DNA of 10,916 nucleotides from an uncultured Prevotellaceae bacterium (GCA_905202115.1 CAJKQZ010000073.1:1-10916), one strand, 5' to 3'; counted from the stretch's first letter, positions 1 to 6,935 are shown. The notes: generated by a model from the sequence alone, not told the origin. Numbers and translations are program-made.

Positions 1-88
1 AATTTAAAATATCTCAGACATATTTTTTGCTACATATACACGCGCTGATTTTCAAGTGCTTGGCGGGTGACCGTTTTTGTTTGCAAAA
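1..88 (-). repeat. Dispersed palindromic repeat, copy A (cut by window start)
   Basis: One complete 13-bp core, TATCTCAGACATA, lies at 10-22 and is followed by T6. An arm then continues to about 88 and contains GCTGATTTTCAAGTGCTTG and TGACCGTTTTTGT. Positions 10-88 match the reverse complement of 7432-7510 (copy D) at 71 of 79 positions by my hand count, with no gaps. The left part of the copy, which should hold further cores at 21-bp steps, lies outside the window. The element is downstream of purC, beyond that gene's terminator. Strand is given relative to copies C and D. Confidence 0.85.
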
Positions 89-114
89 TTAAAAAGGTTT
101 TTCATAATACGAAG

Positions 115-150
115 AATGCCGCATGAACGGGTAAGGACATGCGGCATTTT
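115..150. terminator. Bidirectional hairpin terminator after purC
   Basis: A perfect 11-bp inverted repeat, AATGCCGCATG at 115-125 and CATGCGGCATT at 138-148, encloses a 12-nt loop. On the plus strand it is followed by TTTT. On the minus strand, the direction of purC, it is followed by a weaker ATTCTT. It lies 20 nt beyond the purC stop codon, so it most likely ends the phoH-purC transcript. The weak minus-strand U tract is the main doubt. Confidence 0.7.
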
Positions 151-169
151 ATAGAATTTGTATGTCTTG

Positions 170-1120
170 TTATGCTTCTTTCAGATAACTGTTGACGTTG
201 GTTTCGATGCGTTTTTCAACATCGTTGTGCTGCTCTTTGTTGAACTTCTCGCCGGTAATGTGTTCGTAGAGCTCGATGTAGCGGTTCGATATGTTTTCTA
301 CGATTTCGGGGGTCATTTCTGGAACTTTCTGCCCGTCTTTTCCCTGGAATCCGTTTTCCATTAGCCATTCGCGCACGAATTCTTTAGAAAGCTGGCGCTG
401 GGGCTCTCCTGCTTCGAACTTTTCTTCATAGCCTTCGGAATAGAAATAGCGTGACGAGTCGGGCGTGTGAATTTCATCCATAAGTGTGATAACTCCGTCG
501 TGCAATCCGAATTCGTATTTGGTGTCGACGAGAATCAATCCGCGGCTTGCAGCTATTTCAGTGCCGCGTTCGAAAAGTGCGAGCGTATATTTTTCGAGTA
601 TCTCGTATTGTTCTTTTGTTGCAAGGCCTTTGGCTATTATCTCTTCGGGCGAAATGTCGGCGTCGTGCTCTCCGATTTCCGCTTTCGTGGTGGGAGTGAC
701 TATGGGGTGGGGGAATTTTTGGTTTTCACGCATTCCTTCGGGCAGTTTCACTCCGCATATCTCGCGCACTCCGCTTTTGTATGCACGCCATGCGCTGCCG
801 CACAAATATCCGCGCACGATCATCTCTACAGGAAAGCCTTCGCACATAACTCCTACGGTAACCATAGGGTCGGGAGTGGCAAGTTTCCAGTTAGGACAGA
901 TGTCGGTCGTGGCGTCGAGGAACTTTGCCGCTATCTGATTGAGCACCTGCCCCTTGTAAGGTATTCCTTCGGGCAGGATTACGTCGAAGGCCGATATGCG
1001 GTCGGTGGCAACCATTACGAGTTTGGTGTCGCCGATGTTGTAAACGTCGCGTACTTTACCGTGGTATACGCTTTTCTGGGCGGGAAAGGCGTAGTTCGTT
1101 TTCGTTAATGCTTTGTTCAT
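170..1120 (-). CDS. purC: Phosphoribosylaminoimidazole-succinocarboxamide synthase (SAICAR synthase)
   Basis: PurC joins CAIR and L-aspartate with ATP hydrolysis to form SAICAR in cytosolic de novo purine synthesis. The 316-residue protein shows the family motifs in order: GKVRDVY (21-27), ATDRISAFD (38-46), VEMIVRGYLCGSAWRAY (98-114), LVDTKYEFG (198-206) and DEIHTPDSSRY (215-225). The length fits the longer PurC form, not the roughly 240-residue E. coli type. I chose the ATG at 1118-1120. The frame stays open upstream to 1228, but that extension overlaps the end of phoH and reads as low-complexity sequence, while the chosen start gives the expected N-terminus shortly before GKVRDVY. It begins 7 nt after the phoH stop codon, so the two are almost certainly co-transcribed. 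The leader is A-rich without a Shine-Dalgarno site. All signature motifs are intact. Confidence 0.97.
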   Translation of the reverse strand: MNKALTKTNYAFPAQKSVYHGKVRDVYNIGDTKLVMVATDRISAFDVILPEGIPYKGQVLNQIAAKFLDATTDICPNWKLATPDPMVTVGVMCEGFPVEMIVRGYLCGSAWRAYKSGVREICGVKLPEGMRENQKFPHPIVTPTTKAEIGEHDADISPEEIIAKGLATKEQYEILEKYTLALFERGTEIAASRGLILVDTKYEFGLHDGVITLMDEIHTPDSSRYFYSEGYEEKFEAGEPQRQLSKEFVREWLMENGFQGKDGQKVPEMTPEIVENISNRYIELYEHITGEKFNKEQHNDVEKRIETNVNSYLKEA

Positions 1121-1127
1121 CGCTATG

Positions 1128-2144
1128 TTATTGTTTAGTTTGATTGTCGTGTCTGTTTTTATTCCCGCTGTCGGTTTCGCTGTCATTGTTTCCGGCCGGA
1201 GTCTTGCGTTTCTCTTCGTCGCGCTCATAGGCTTCCACTATTCGTGTTACGAGCGGGTTGCGGACGATGTCTTTCTTCGTCATTTCTATGAATGCAATGC
1301 CTTTTACCCCTCTGAGAATACGCAAAGATTCAACGAGACCCGAGTTTTGCGACGACGGAAGGTCAATCTGTGTGCGGTCGCCGGTTATTATCATCTTTGT
1401 GTTGTAGCCCATTCGGGTAAGAAACATCTTTATCTGGGCCGAGGTGGTGTTTTGCGACTCGTCGAGTATTACAACTGCGTCGCTCAGCGTTCGTCCGCGC
1501 ATGAATGCCAGAGGAGCTATTTGTATGGTGCCGTCGCCAAGCATTTCACGCAGTTTTGCGGGTTGTATCATCTCTTCGAGGGCGTCGTATAGCGGTCGCA
1601 GGTAGGGGTCTATCTTATCTTTCATGTCGCCGGGCAGGAAACCGAGTTTCTCTCCTGCTTCCACGGCGGGACGGCTCAGTATAAGCCGGCGCACTTCCTT
1701 GTTCTTGAGTGCACGTACTGCGAGGGCTATGCTTGTGTATGTCTTGCCCGTTCCCGCTGGACCGATATTGAAAATCATGTCGTGCTCGGAATAGGCTTTC
1801 ACAAGGTTTTTCTGGTTCTCACTCTTGGCTCTTATGGGCTTGCCGTTAATGTTGTAGACGATAACTCCCTCGTCTTCCTCGTCGTATGGCTTGCGGCCTT
1901 TGGCTATGTCGATTATGTCGGTCTCGCGCAGCATGTTGTATTTCGCACAACGGCTCACGAGCATTTGAATGGTGTTTTCGAAATCGGCTATGTTGCTTTC
2001 GTCGCCCATTACCTTTATCACGTTGTCGCGCGCCACTATGCGCAGTTTGGGGTATAGCGCCTTGATCATGCGCAGATAGGTGTTGTTGGCGCCGAATAGT
2101 ATCAGCGGATCTATCTCGTCGATTACGATATGTTTTTCGAACAC
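1128..2144 (-). CDS. phoH: PhoH family P-loop ATPase
   Basis: A 338-residue cytosolic PhoH-like protein. After an N-terminal region of about 110 residues, which in this family may bind RNA, comes the P-loop domain. Walker A is GPAGTGKT (128-135), Walker B is VVILDESQNT (224-233), and the family signature ITGDRTQIDLP is at 253-263. RNA-related and stress roles have been proposed for the family; the substrate cannot be told from sequence. The C-terminal tail (about 307-338) is charged, rich in N, D, K and Q, and probably disordered. The ATG at 2144 gives a normal N-terminus and sits 19 nt after the -7 box of a good promoter (2164-2194). purC follows after 7 nt. The gene is divergent from the DUF5715-like gene, with repeat copy B between them. 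The family assignment is firm; the cellular role is not. Confidence 0.95.
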   Translation of the reverse strand: MFEKHIVIDEIDPLILFGANNTYLRMIKALYPKLRIVARDNVIKVMGDESNIADFENTIQMLVSRCAKYNMLRETDIIDIAKGRKPYDEEDEGVIVYNINGKPIRAKSENQKNLVKAYSEHDMIFNIGPAGTGKTYTSIALAVRALKNKEVRRLILSRPAVEAGEKLGFLPGDMKDKIDPYLRPLYDALEEMIQPAKLREMLGDGTIQIAPLAFMRGRTLSDAVVILDESQNTTSAQIKMFLTRMGYNTKMIITGDRTQIDLPSSQNSGLVESLRILRGVKGIAFIEMTKKDIVRNPLVTRIVEAYERDEEKRKTPAGNNDSETDSGNKNRHDNQTKQ

Positions 2145-2163
2145 TTTGCTACGGAATTTTAAG

Positions 2164-2194
2164 CGAAAGTAACGTAATCTGCCATAATTTCAAA
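2164..2194 (-). promoter_or_regulatory. Bacteroidetes-type promoter of phoH-purC
   Basis: Read on the minus strand, TTTG (2194-2191) is followed by exactly 19 nt and then TACTTTCG (2171-2164), one mismatch from TAnnTTTG. Transcription would begin near 2157, giving a leader of only about 12-15 nt before the phoH ATG. Confidence 0.7.
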
Positions 2195-2346
2195 ATCTGC
2201 GGAGCTTTATTTGCAATAAAATCGGAGAGTGTGGGCAATTTGAAAACCGTGTAGTCAGGCGGGTCGGGTATATGTGTTTTTTGTTTTTTTTGCGGAATGC
2301 TGTCAGGCGTGGATATTTCTGTTTGTTTTGCGGCCGATGAAAATCG

Positions 2347-2428
2347 GTTTCCGCAGCAAGAAAAAATTATCTCTGAGATAATTTGAAATATGTCTGAGAT
2401 ATTTTAAAATACCTCAGACATATTTTTT
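2347..2428 (-). repeat. Dispersed 21-bp-phased palindromic repeat, copy B
   Basis: Three 13-bp cores, TATCTCTGAGATA (2368-2380), TATGTCTGAGATA (2389-2401) and TACCTCAGACATA (2410-2422), have centres at 2374, 2395 and 2416, exactly 21 bp apart. A degenerate fourth core at 2347-2359 (TTGCTGCGGAAAC on the minus strand) is also in register. T6 follows the outer core at 2423-2428. The reverse complement closely matches copy C, including the spacer TTTCAAAT. A further shared word, TGTCTGCAAAA at 2466-2476, resembles the end of the arm in copies A and D. The copy lies in the divergent gap between the phoH and DUF5715 promoters and covers neither. Confidence 0.9.
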
Positions 2429-2491
2429 CGGTGCTTTTTTGCTTTAGTGTAAACGGGCGCGATTGTGTCTGCAAAAAATGAACGTGTTCGT

Positions 2492-2522
2492 TTTGTCCGG
2501 CCCCCGTCTTTTAGTACCTTTG
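2492..2522 (+). promoter_or_regulatory. Bacteroidetes-type promoter of the DUF5715-like gene
   Basis: TTTG at 2492-2495, a 19-nt spacer, and TACCTTTG at 2515-2522 match the TTTG / TAnnTTTG consensus exactly. Transcription starting near 2529 excludes the in-frame ATG at 2465 and supports the start at 2558 with a leader of about 30 nt. Confidence 0.85.
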
Positions 2523-2557
2523 CAAAGATTTACAAGAATAAAAATCTAATCAAAAGG

Positions 2558-3376
2558 ATGAATTTGCGATTCCGCTTTACGAAGAAACATTTCTTATATG
2601 TGTTCTATGGTATCATAGCCGTATTGTTTGTCGTGAAGCTAATATTTCCCGAAATAACCTGTAATTACGACAAGAAGGTCGCGAAAACGGATAGTGTAGC
2701 CGTCAGAGCGGACAGTATAGATATTTACCGCGCATGGGCCGATTCTATTATGTCGCAGCCGCGTGCCAAAGTACGTTTCGATTTCAATGCCGACGGCAGT
2801 CTGCGTAAACATAAGATATACAGTGTTCCCGATTTCGACAAGGCATTTCCCGATTCTAACCATGTGCAGCTTGCAACGGCAATGCGTTTCGGTGTTAAGC
2901 CGGTAAAGGACCGCGCACAGGCAGAGCAGCGCAAGGACGAACTGGTTTATGTGGGTTCCAATCCGTATTTTTACGTTAAGAAGCTGTACAGTTCCATTCC
3001 TTACCTTGTGCCGAGTGCCGCTGTGCTGCTCGAACATATCGGGCGCACTTTTCAGGACTCTTTGGCCGTAAAGGGCATTCCGCTTAACGTGATAATGGTT
3101 ACCTCGTTGCTTCGCACGGAATACGATGTGGAGCGTCTGCGGCGTCACAACGGCAACGCCTCGCCGCAAAGCTGTCACCGCTACGGCACTACGTTCGACA
3201 TTTCGTACAACAAGTATCTTATGGTGCAGGATCCCGATTCCGCGCCCGTGCGTCCGGTTCGCAACGATACTCTTAAGTGGGTTCTTTCCGAGGTTCTCGA
3301 CGATGCCCGCCGCCAGGGGCTTTGCTATGTGAAATACGAGAAGAAACAGGGTTGCTATCACATAACCGCAAGATAA
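2558..3376 (+). CDS. DUF5715-like membrane-anchored protein with M15-type peptidase motifs
   Basis: A 272-residue protein. A short basic N-terminus (RFRFTKKH) and one hydrophobic segment (about 11-30) suggest an inner-membrane anchor with the rest in the periplasm. The C-terminal part resembles M15 D,D-carboxypeptidases of the VanY/VanX type: SLLRTEYDVERL (183-194) looks like the conserved Arg region, and SCHRYGTTFD (205-214) fits SxHxxGxxxD with zinc ligands H207 and D214. CYHIT (266-270) would give the third ligand, H268. In VanX/VanY the catalytic Glu is three residues before that His; here that position is G265, and the nearest Glu is E261. I match it to the Bacteroidetes DUF5715 family from memory. 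A cell-wall role is inference. The ATG at 2558 is chosen because the promoter lies downstream of the earlier ATG at 2465. truA follows after 85 nt. Confidence 0.85.
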   Translation: MNLRFRFTKKHFLYVFYGIIAVLFVVKLIFPEITCNYDKKVAKTDSVAVRADSIDIYRAWADSIMSQPRAKVRFDFNADGSLRKHKIYSVPDFDKAFPDSNHVQLATAMRFGVKPVKDRAQAEQRKDELVYVGSNPYFYVKKLYSSIPYLVPSAAVLLEHIGRTFQDSLAVKGIPLNVIMVTSLLRTEYDVERLRRHNGNASPQSCHRYGTTFDISYNKYLMVQDPDSAPVRPVRNDTLKWVLSEVLDDARRQGLCYVKYEKKQGCYHITAR

Positions 3377-3461
3377 TAATGCGCGTTTCGCAACGACGAA
3401 GCCGCCGTTGTTTTTCGGAGAATGGCGGCGCGTTCGTCTCCTTTCGCGATATGGATTTTAA

Positions 3462-4247
3462 ATGAACCGCTATTTCATATATTTGTCCTACAACGGGGCC
3501 AACTATCACGGTTGGCAGCGGCAGCCTAACGGCATAAGCGTGGAGGAAACCGTTGAACGTGCGCTCACGCTTGTTCTGGGTGGAAATATCGACATTGTGG
3601 GAGCGGGCAGAACCGACGCGGGAGTGAACGCAACGTCTATGCCGGCTCATTTCGACTATGCCGGCGAACTCCCGTCCTTTGCTCCTTTGACGGCCGGCCG
3701 GACGCCGGAGCAGCAGTTGCAGTTCAAGCTTAACAGAATGCTTCCGCCCGACATTGCGGTTGAGAAAATAGTGCGTGTGCGCGACGAAGCGCATGCGAGG
3801 TTCGATGCCGTGGAACGCACATACCATTATTATATCACTACAAAGAAATCTCCGTTCCGTGCGGCGCATTATTTCAGAATTCCTTTCGACATTGATGTAG
3901 ACAAAATGAACGAAGCTGCGAAATATCTCGTTAAGAGAGGCGATTTCGCCAGTTTTGCGAAGACGCATTCGGACGTGAAAACTACGGTGTGCGATGTGCG
4001 TCGTGCCGAGTGGGTGGATTTGGGAGATTGTGCCTGGAGGTTTGAGATTACGGCCGACCGCTTTCTGCGCAATATGGTGCGCGCGGTGGTGGGAACGCTT
4101 CTCGACGTGGGGCGTGGGCGCATGAAGCCTTCCGGCATGGAGAACGTGCTGGCCGATTGTGACCGTCGCGCTGCCGGTGAGAGTGTTTTCGGCGGCGCAT
4201 TGTTTCTTTATGAGGTGAAATACCCTCAGAGCGTTTTCGAGTACTGA
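3462..4247 (+). CDS. truA: tRNA pseudouridine synthase A
   Basis: TruA converts uridines 38-40 of the tRNA anticodon stem to pseudouridine in the cytosol. The 261-residue protein has YNGANYHGWQRQPNG near the N-terminus (10-24), and the catalytic Asp is D52 in GAGRTDAGVNA (47-57). The common family motif is GAGRTDAGVHA, so the usual His is Asn here. The second half contains FASFAKTHSDVKTT and RNMVRAVVGTLLDVGRG, both typical of TruA. The length is normal. It sits 85 nt after the DUF5715-like gene and 67 nt before the EamA transporter, with no convincing promoter in either gap, so read-through from the promoter at 2492 is likely. The weak GCCGCC/GGCGGC hairpin upstream at 3401-3429 has a 17-nt loop and no T tract. 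Confidence 0.97.
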   Translation: MNRYFIYLSYNGANYHGWQRQPNGISVEETVERALTLVLGGNIDIVGAGRTDAGVNATSMPAHFDYAGELPSFAPLTAGRTPEQQLQFKLNRMLPPDIAVEKIVRVRDEAHARFDAVERTYHYYITTKKSPFRAAHYFRIPFDIDVDKMNEAAKYLVKRGDFASFAKTHSDVKTTVCDVRRAEWVDLGDCAWRFEITADRFLRNMVRAVVGTLLDVGRGRMKPSGMENVLADCDRRAAGESVFGGALFLYEVKYPQSVFEY

Positions 4248-4314
4248 AAATAGGACGCTTATAATCTGTGCGGCGCCGGTGAGCAGGTTGCTTGCCAATT
4301 AATAATTTGAAATC

Positions 4315-5232
4315 ATGTGGATTGTTTATGCTTTTTGTTCGGCGGCATTGCTTGGATTTTACGATGTGTTTAAGAAAAAGGCTTTGACCGCTAATGCCGT
4401 AATTCCAGTATTGGCATTAAATACCCTGTTTTGCAGTTTGATTTTCTTACCGTCGATTATAGGTTCGTATTCGGGATTGATAGACGTTTCGTCATCGTTT
4501 CATTTTCCGGAAATGGACCTGAAAATGCACGGATATATCGCTTTGAAAGCGCTTATAGTGCTTTCCTCGTGGTTTTGCGGCTATGTTGGAATAAAACATC
4601 TTCCGATAACCATTGTCGGCCCTATCAATGCAACGCGCCCCGTGATGACGCTTGTGGGTGCATTGCTCATATTCGGCGAGACGCTCAACGCGTGGCAGTG
4701 GGCCGGCGTGGCGTTTGCCGTAGTGGCGTTCTACATGCTTTCGCGCAGCGGCAAACGCGAAGGCGTTGACTTTGCTCACAACAAATGGATTGCCTGCGTG
4801 GTGGCAGCCGCCTTTCTCGGGGCTGTTAGCGCGCTTTACGACAAGTTCCTTATGGCTCCGGCTGGGCACGGCGGCTTGGCTATGGACAGGCTCGCCGTGC
4901 AGGGGTGGTATAATATCTACCAAATGCTGTTGATGTCGGTTGTGCTGTTTACGGTGTGGTATCCGCGACGAAGAGAGGGCGATCCGTTCCGTTTCAGTTG
5001 GGCGATAGTTGGAATTTCGGTGTTTCTTACGGCTGCCGATTTCATGTATTTTTATGCCTTGTCGCTTCCGGACGCGATGATTTCCGTTGTTTCTATGGTG
5101 AGGCGCGGAAGTGTCATTGTGTCGTTTATTTTCGGAGCATGGGTGTTCAGAGAGCGCAACCTGCGTTCCAAAGTCGTGGATTTGATACTTGTGTTGCTCG
5201 GCATGGCTTGCCTTTGGATAGGAGCGGAGTAG
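4315..5232 (+). CDS. EamA/DMT-family transporter
   Basis: A 305-residue polytopic inner-membrane protein with about ten hydrophobic segments arranged as two related halves, the usual EamA (drug/metabolite transporter) layout. The first half ends with PINATRPVMTLVGALLIFGE (103-122) and WQWAGVAFAVVAFYML. The second half has the matching SMVRRGSVIVSFIFGAWVFR (260-279) and a final helix, LILVLLGMACLWIG. Family members move metabolites, amino acids or sugars; the substrate here cannot be predicted. The ATG at 4315 follows an A/T-rich leader and starts directly in the first membrane helix (WIVYAFCSAALLGFYDVF). It lies 67 nt after truA on the same strand and is probably the last gene of that transcript. 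No clear terminator follows; the nearest structured sequence is repeat copy C. Confidence 0.92.
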   Translation: MWIVYAFCSAALLGFYDVFKKKALTANAVIPVLALNTLFCSLIFLPSIIGSYSGLIDVSSSFHFPEMDLKMHGYIALKALIVLSSWFCGYVGIKHLPITIVGPINATRPVMTLVGALLIFGETLNAWQWAGVAFAVVAFYMLSRSGKREGVDFAHNKWIACVVAAAFLGAVSALYDKFLMAPAGHGGLAMDRLAVQGWYNIYQMLLMSVVLFTVWYPRRREGDPFRFSWAIVGISVFLTAADFMYFYALSLPDAMISVVSMVRRGSVIVSFIFGAWVFRERNLRSKVVDLILVLLGMACLWIGAE

Positions 5233-5639
5233 GCCAGGCGGCAATGCTTTCGGCGGCAAATGATAATCATGTTTTGGATTATTGCTGTGTATGGCCGATT
5301 TTTAATCTTCGTTAACGTTTTTCCTCGGCCGTTCTGCGTGCTTTGCGAAGCCTTTGTTTATGCAGGAAAAAATATGTCTGAGATAATTCAAAATATCTCA
5401 GACATATTTCAAATTATCTCAGAGATAATTTTTATTATCTGCGGGAGGCGATTTTTTACGTCTCTTGTTAGATGTGAATAGTTGTTAAGAATTGTTTCTT
5501 TGTGGCGAAGCAGTAAAAAAGAGTCTACCTCATCTTCTGCGGTGTCCGAAATGAATCGCCATGCTTCGGAGCGTGGCTTTTCGAAAAGTGAGATAGAGGG
5601 AAATGTGGGCGGGTAATGCTCTGTTGCAAGCTACGTGCC
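5233..5639. other. Convergent gene-free region between the EamA gene and the GH109-type gene
   Basis: This 407-nt gap holds repeat copy C (5367-5459) and a small hairpin at 5558-5577 (GCCATGC, 6-nt loop, GCGTGGC, then TTTT on the plus strand). The rest shows no credible gene. The 73-codon open frame over 5260-5481 consists largely of repeat sequence and is not preserved in the other repeat copies. Confidence 0.7.
5367..5459 (+). repeat. Dispersed 21-bp-phased palindromic repeat, copy C (most complete array)
   Basis: After A6 (5367-5372) come the cores TATGTCTGAGATA (5373-5385), TATCTCAGACATA (5394-5406), TATCTCAGAGATA (5415-5427) and the degenerate TATCTGCGGGAGG (5436-5448). Their centres are 5379, 5400, 5421 and 5442, exactly 21 bp apart, with 8-bp A/T-rich spacers between them. 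Cores 1 and 2 form a long perfect inverted repeat (16-bp arms, 8-nt loop). The third core with its flanks is itself a 21-nt palindrome around one central base. The copy ends with TTTTTTAC, also found at the end of copy D. It lies 134 nt after the EamA stop and 180 nt beyond the end of the convergent GH109-type gene. Confidence 0.92.
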
Positions 5640-6845
5640 TTAAAAATAAAACTTGTGTGGCGCGTTGTTCTTCCACATACCTTTTGTGAAGTCGGGGATG
5701 TCGACCGGCATTCCGCCCGAGCGTGCGGATATTTCGCTCAACTCTGAAATTACCGACCATTCGGCGGCGTCGTAAACATCCATATCGAGCGGCAAGCCCT
5801 TGTTGAGGCAATAAATAAGGCGGCTGTCCATTACATAGTTCATTTCGTTGTCTATGTTCTTGGCGCGCGCTTCGTGTCCCCAGCGTTTTGTAACCTCGTG
5901 CTCGAACATATTTTCGCGCTCTTCGGTTTTTGCGTATGCCTCTTCCTCGGTGTCGCCGTCAAACATAATGCAGGGACGCGGATATTTCTGCGTGAACCCT
6001 TTAGTGCCGCATGTTGTCATGAAACGGCTGTATGGGCGCGGCGTTCCCACGTCGTGTACAAGCAGAATGGTGCGGCCGCGTTCTGTTGTTATTATCGAAG
6101 TGTTGATTTTGGCGCTTGTTCCGGAGGGTGCGTAGGATGAAAGCGATACAATCTGCTTCATGCGGTCTCCTCTGTGAATTCCGAGCGTAAGGCATATCGG
6201 GCCGAGCCCGTGAGTGGGGTATGGGTTGCCGCCGTGGTTTGCGAAAGCGTTTATGTTCCACGCCGAAAGCTGGTATGTAGGTTTGCTTTCTCCGTTTTCA
6301 AAGTCCATTACATGGTGTATGTACGCTCCTTCGGCATGGGTTATTATTCCGAGCTTTTCTTCGTCGGCCATGCGCATTGTTGCCAGGGCAAACGGATCGT
6401 AGCAGCAGTTTTCCAGCATGAAGCAGTGGCGGCGTGTTTTTTCGGCAGTGGCAACTAATTTGCGGCATTCCTCAGCCGTGACTGCTGCCGGAACTTCAAC
6501 AGCTGCGTGAATGCCGCATTGCATGGCGTGACAGGCAATGTCGGCGTGTGTATTCCACGGAGTGCATATATAAATAAGGTCTATATCGCCATCTGCGCAC
6601 ATATTTTTCCAGCCTTCCTTCCCGTAATATTTTCTTGCAGGGGAAAATCCCTTGCGTTTCAGCTCTTCGGCGGTCGCGTCTACGTTTTCCATGTGACTGT
6701 CGGCCAAAGCGGCAATCCTTGCTCCACGGATGAACGCGTAGCGCCTTGCTGCGCGCATTCCGCGGTTGCCGAGGCCGACGATTCCTATGCGGACTGTAGG
6801 TATCGGCTCGCAGATAAGGTTGAGTACATTGTTTTCTGTTACCAT
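5640..6845 (-). CDS. Gfo/Idh/MocA-family protein, GH109 (alpha-N-acetylgalactosaminidase) type
   Basis: A 401-residue protein with an N-terminal Rossmann fold: GIVGLGNRG (21-29) is the dinucleotide-binding loop, and ICTPWNTH and EVPAA (117-121) are typical of the Gfo/Idh/MocA family. MLENCCY (143-149) and YPTHGLGP (209-216) are, from memory, characteristic of GH109, whose founding member removes terminal alpha-GalNAc by an NAD-dependent mechanism; H212 would be an active-site residue. GH109 proteins usually carry an N-terminal export signal, but this one starts almost directly with the Rossmann fold, so it should be cytosolic. It could therefore act on imported amino sugars or be a plain sugar dehydrogenase. 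The start at 6845 leaves about 17 residues before the first beta strand. rpmE2 lies upstream on the same strand behind a terminator. I found no good promoter in the 156-nt gap. Confidence 0.88.
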   Translation of the reverse strand: MVTENNVLNLICEPIPTVRIGIVGLGNRGMRAARRYAFIRGARIAALADSHMENVDATAEELKRKGFSPARKYYGKEGWKNMCADGDIDLIYICTPWNTHADIACHAMQCGIHAAVEVPAAVTAEECRKLVATAEKTRRHCFMLENCCYDPFALATMRMADEEKLGIITHAEGAYIHHVMDFENGESKPTYQLSAWNINAFANHGGNPYPTHGLGPICLTLGIHRGDRMKQIVSLSSYAPSGTSAKINTSIITTERGRTILLVHDVGTPRPYSRFMTTCGTKGFTQKYPRPCIMFDGDTEEEAYAKTEERENMFEHEVTKRWGHEARAKNIDNEMNYVMDSRLIYCLNKGLPLDMDVYDAAEWSVISELSEISARSGGMPVDIPDFTKGMWKNNAPHKFYF

Positions 6846-6935
6846 TGCAGACTTATGCGTGTGGCGGATTTGTTTTTACGGCAGGGATGTATTGCGGATG
6901 CTTATGTGCGGCCTGTGAAATGCACGTGTTTTCTG

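Noticed and set aside
1121..1228. N-terminal extension of purC to 1228
   Set aside because: It overlaps the 3' end of phoH, encodes low-complexity sequence, and is not part of normal PurC proteins.
2465..2557. Upstream in-frame start for the DUF5715-like protein
   Set aside because: A consensus promoter at 2492-2522 lies inside this stretch, so the ATG at 2465 would not be on the transcript. The ATG at 2558 begins right before the basic and hydrophobic anchor.
3401..3429. Terminator between the DUF5715-like gene and truA
   Set aside because: The GCCGCC/GGCGGC stem is only 6 bp with a 17-nt loop and no T tract follows.
5367..5459. CRISPR array
   Set aside because: The repeat units are 13-bp palindromes with 8-bp A/T-rich spacers that are themselves similar. 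There are no unique 30-nt spacers, no leader and no cas genes.
5260..5481. 73-codon plus-strand open frame across repeat copy C
   Set aside because: Most of it is the 21-bp repeat read as codons. The equivalent frame is interrupted in copies B and D, and no promoter or family similarity supports a gene.
5558..5577. Terminator for the EamA gene or the GH109-type gene
   Set aside because: The 7-bp stem includes a G-T pair. It is over 320 nt from the EamA stop and lacks a T run in the minus direction; I note it only as a hairpin.
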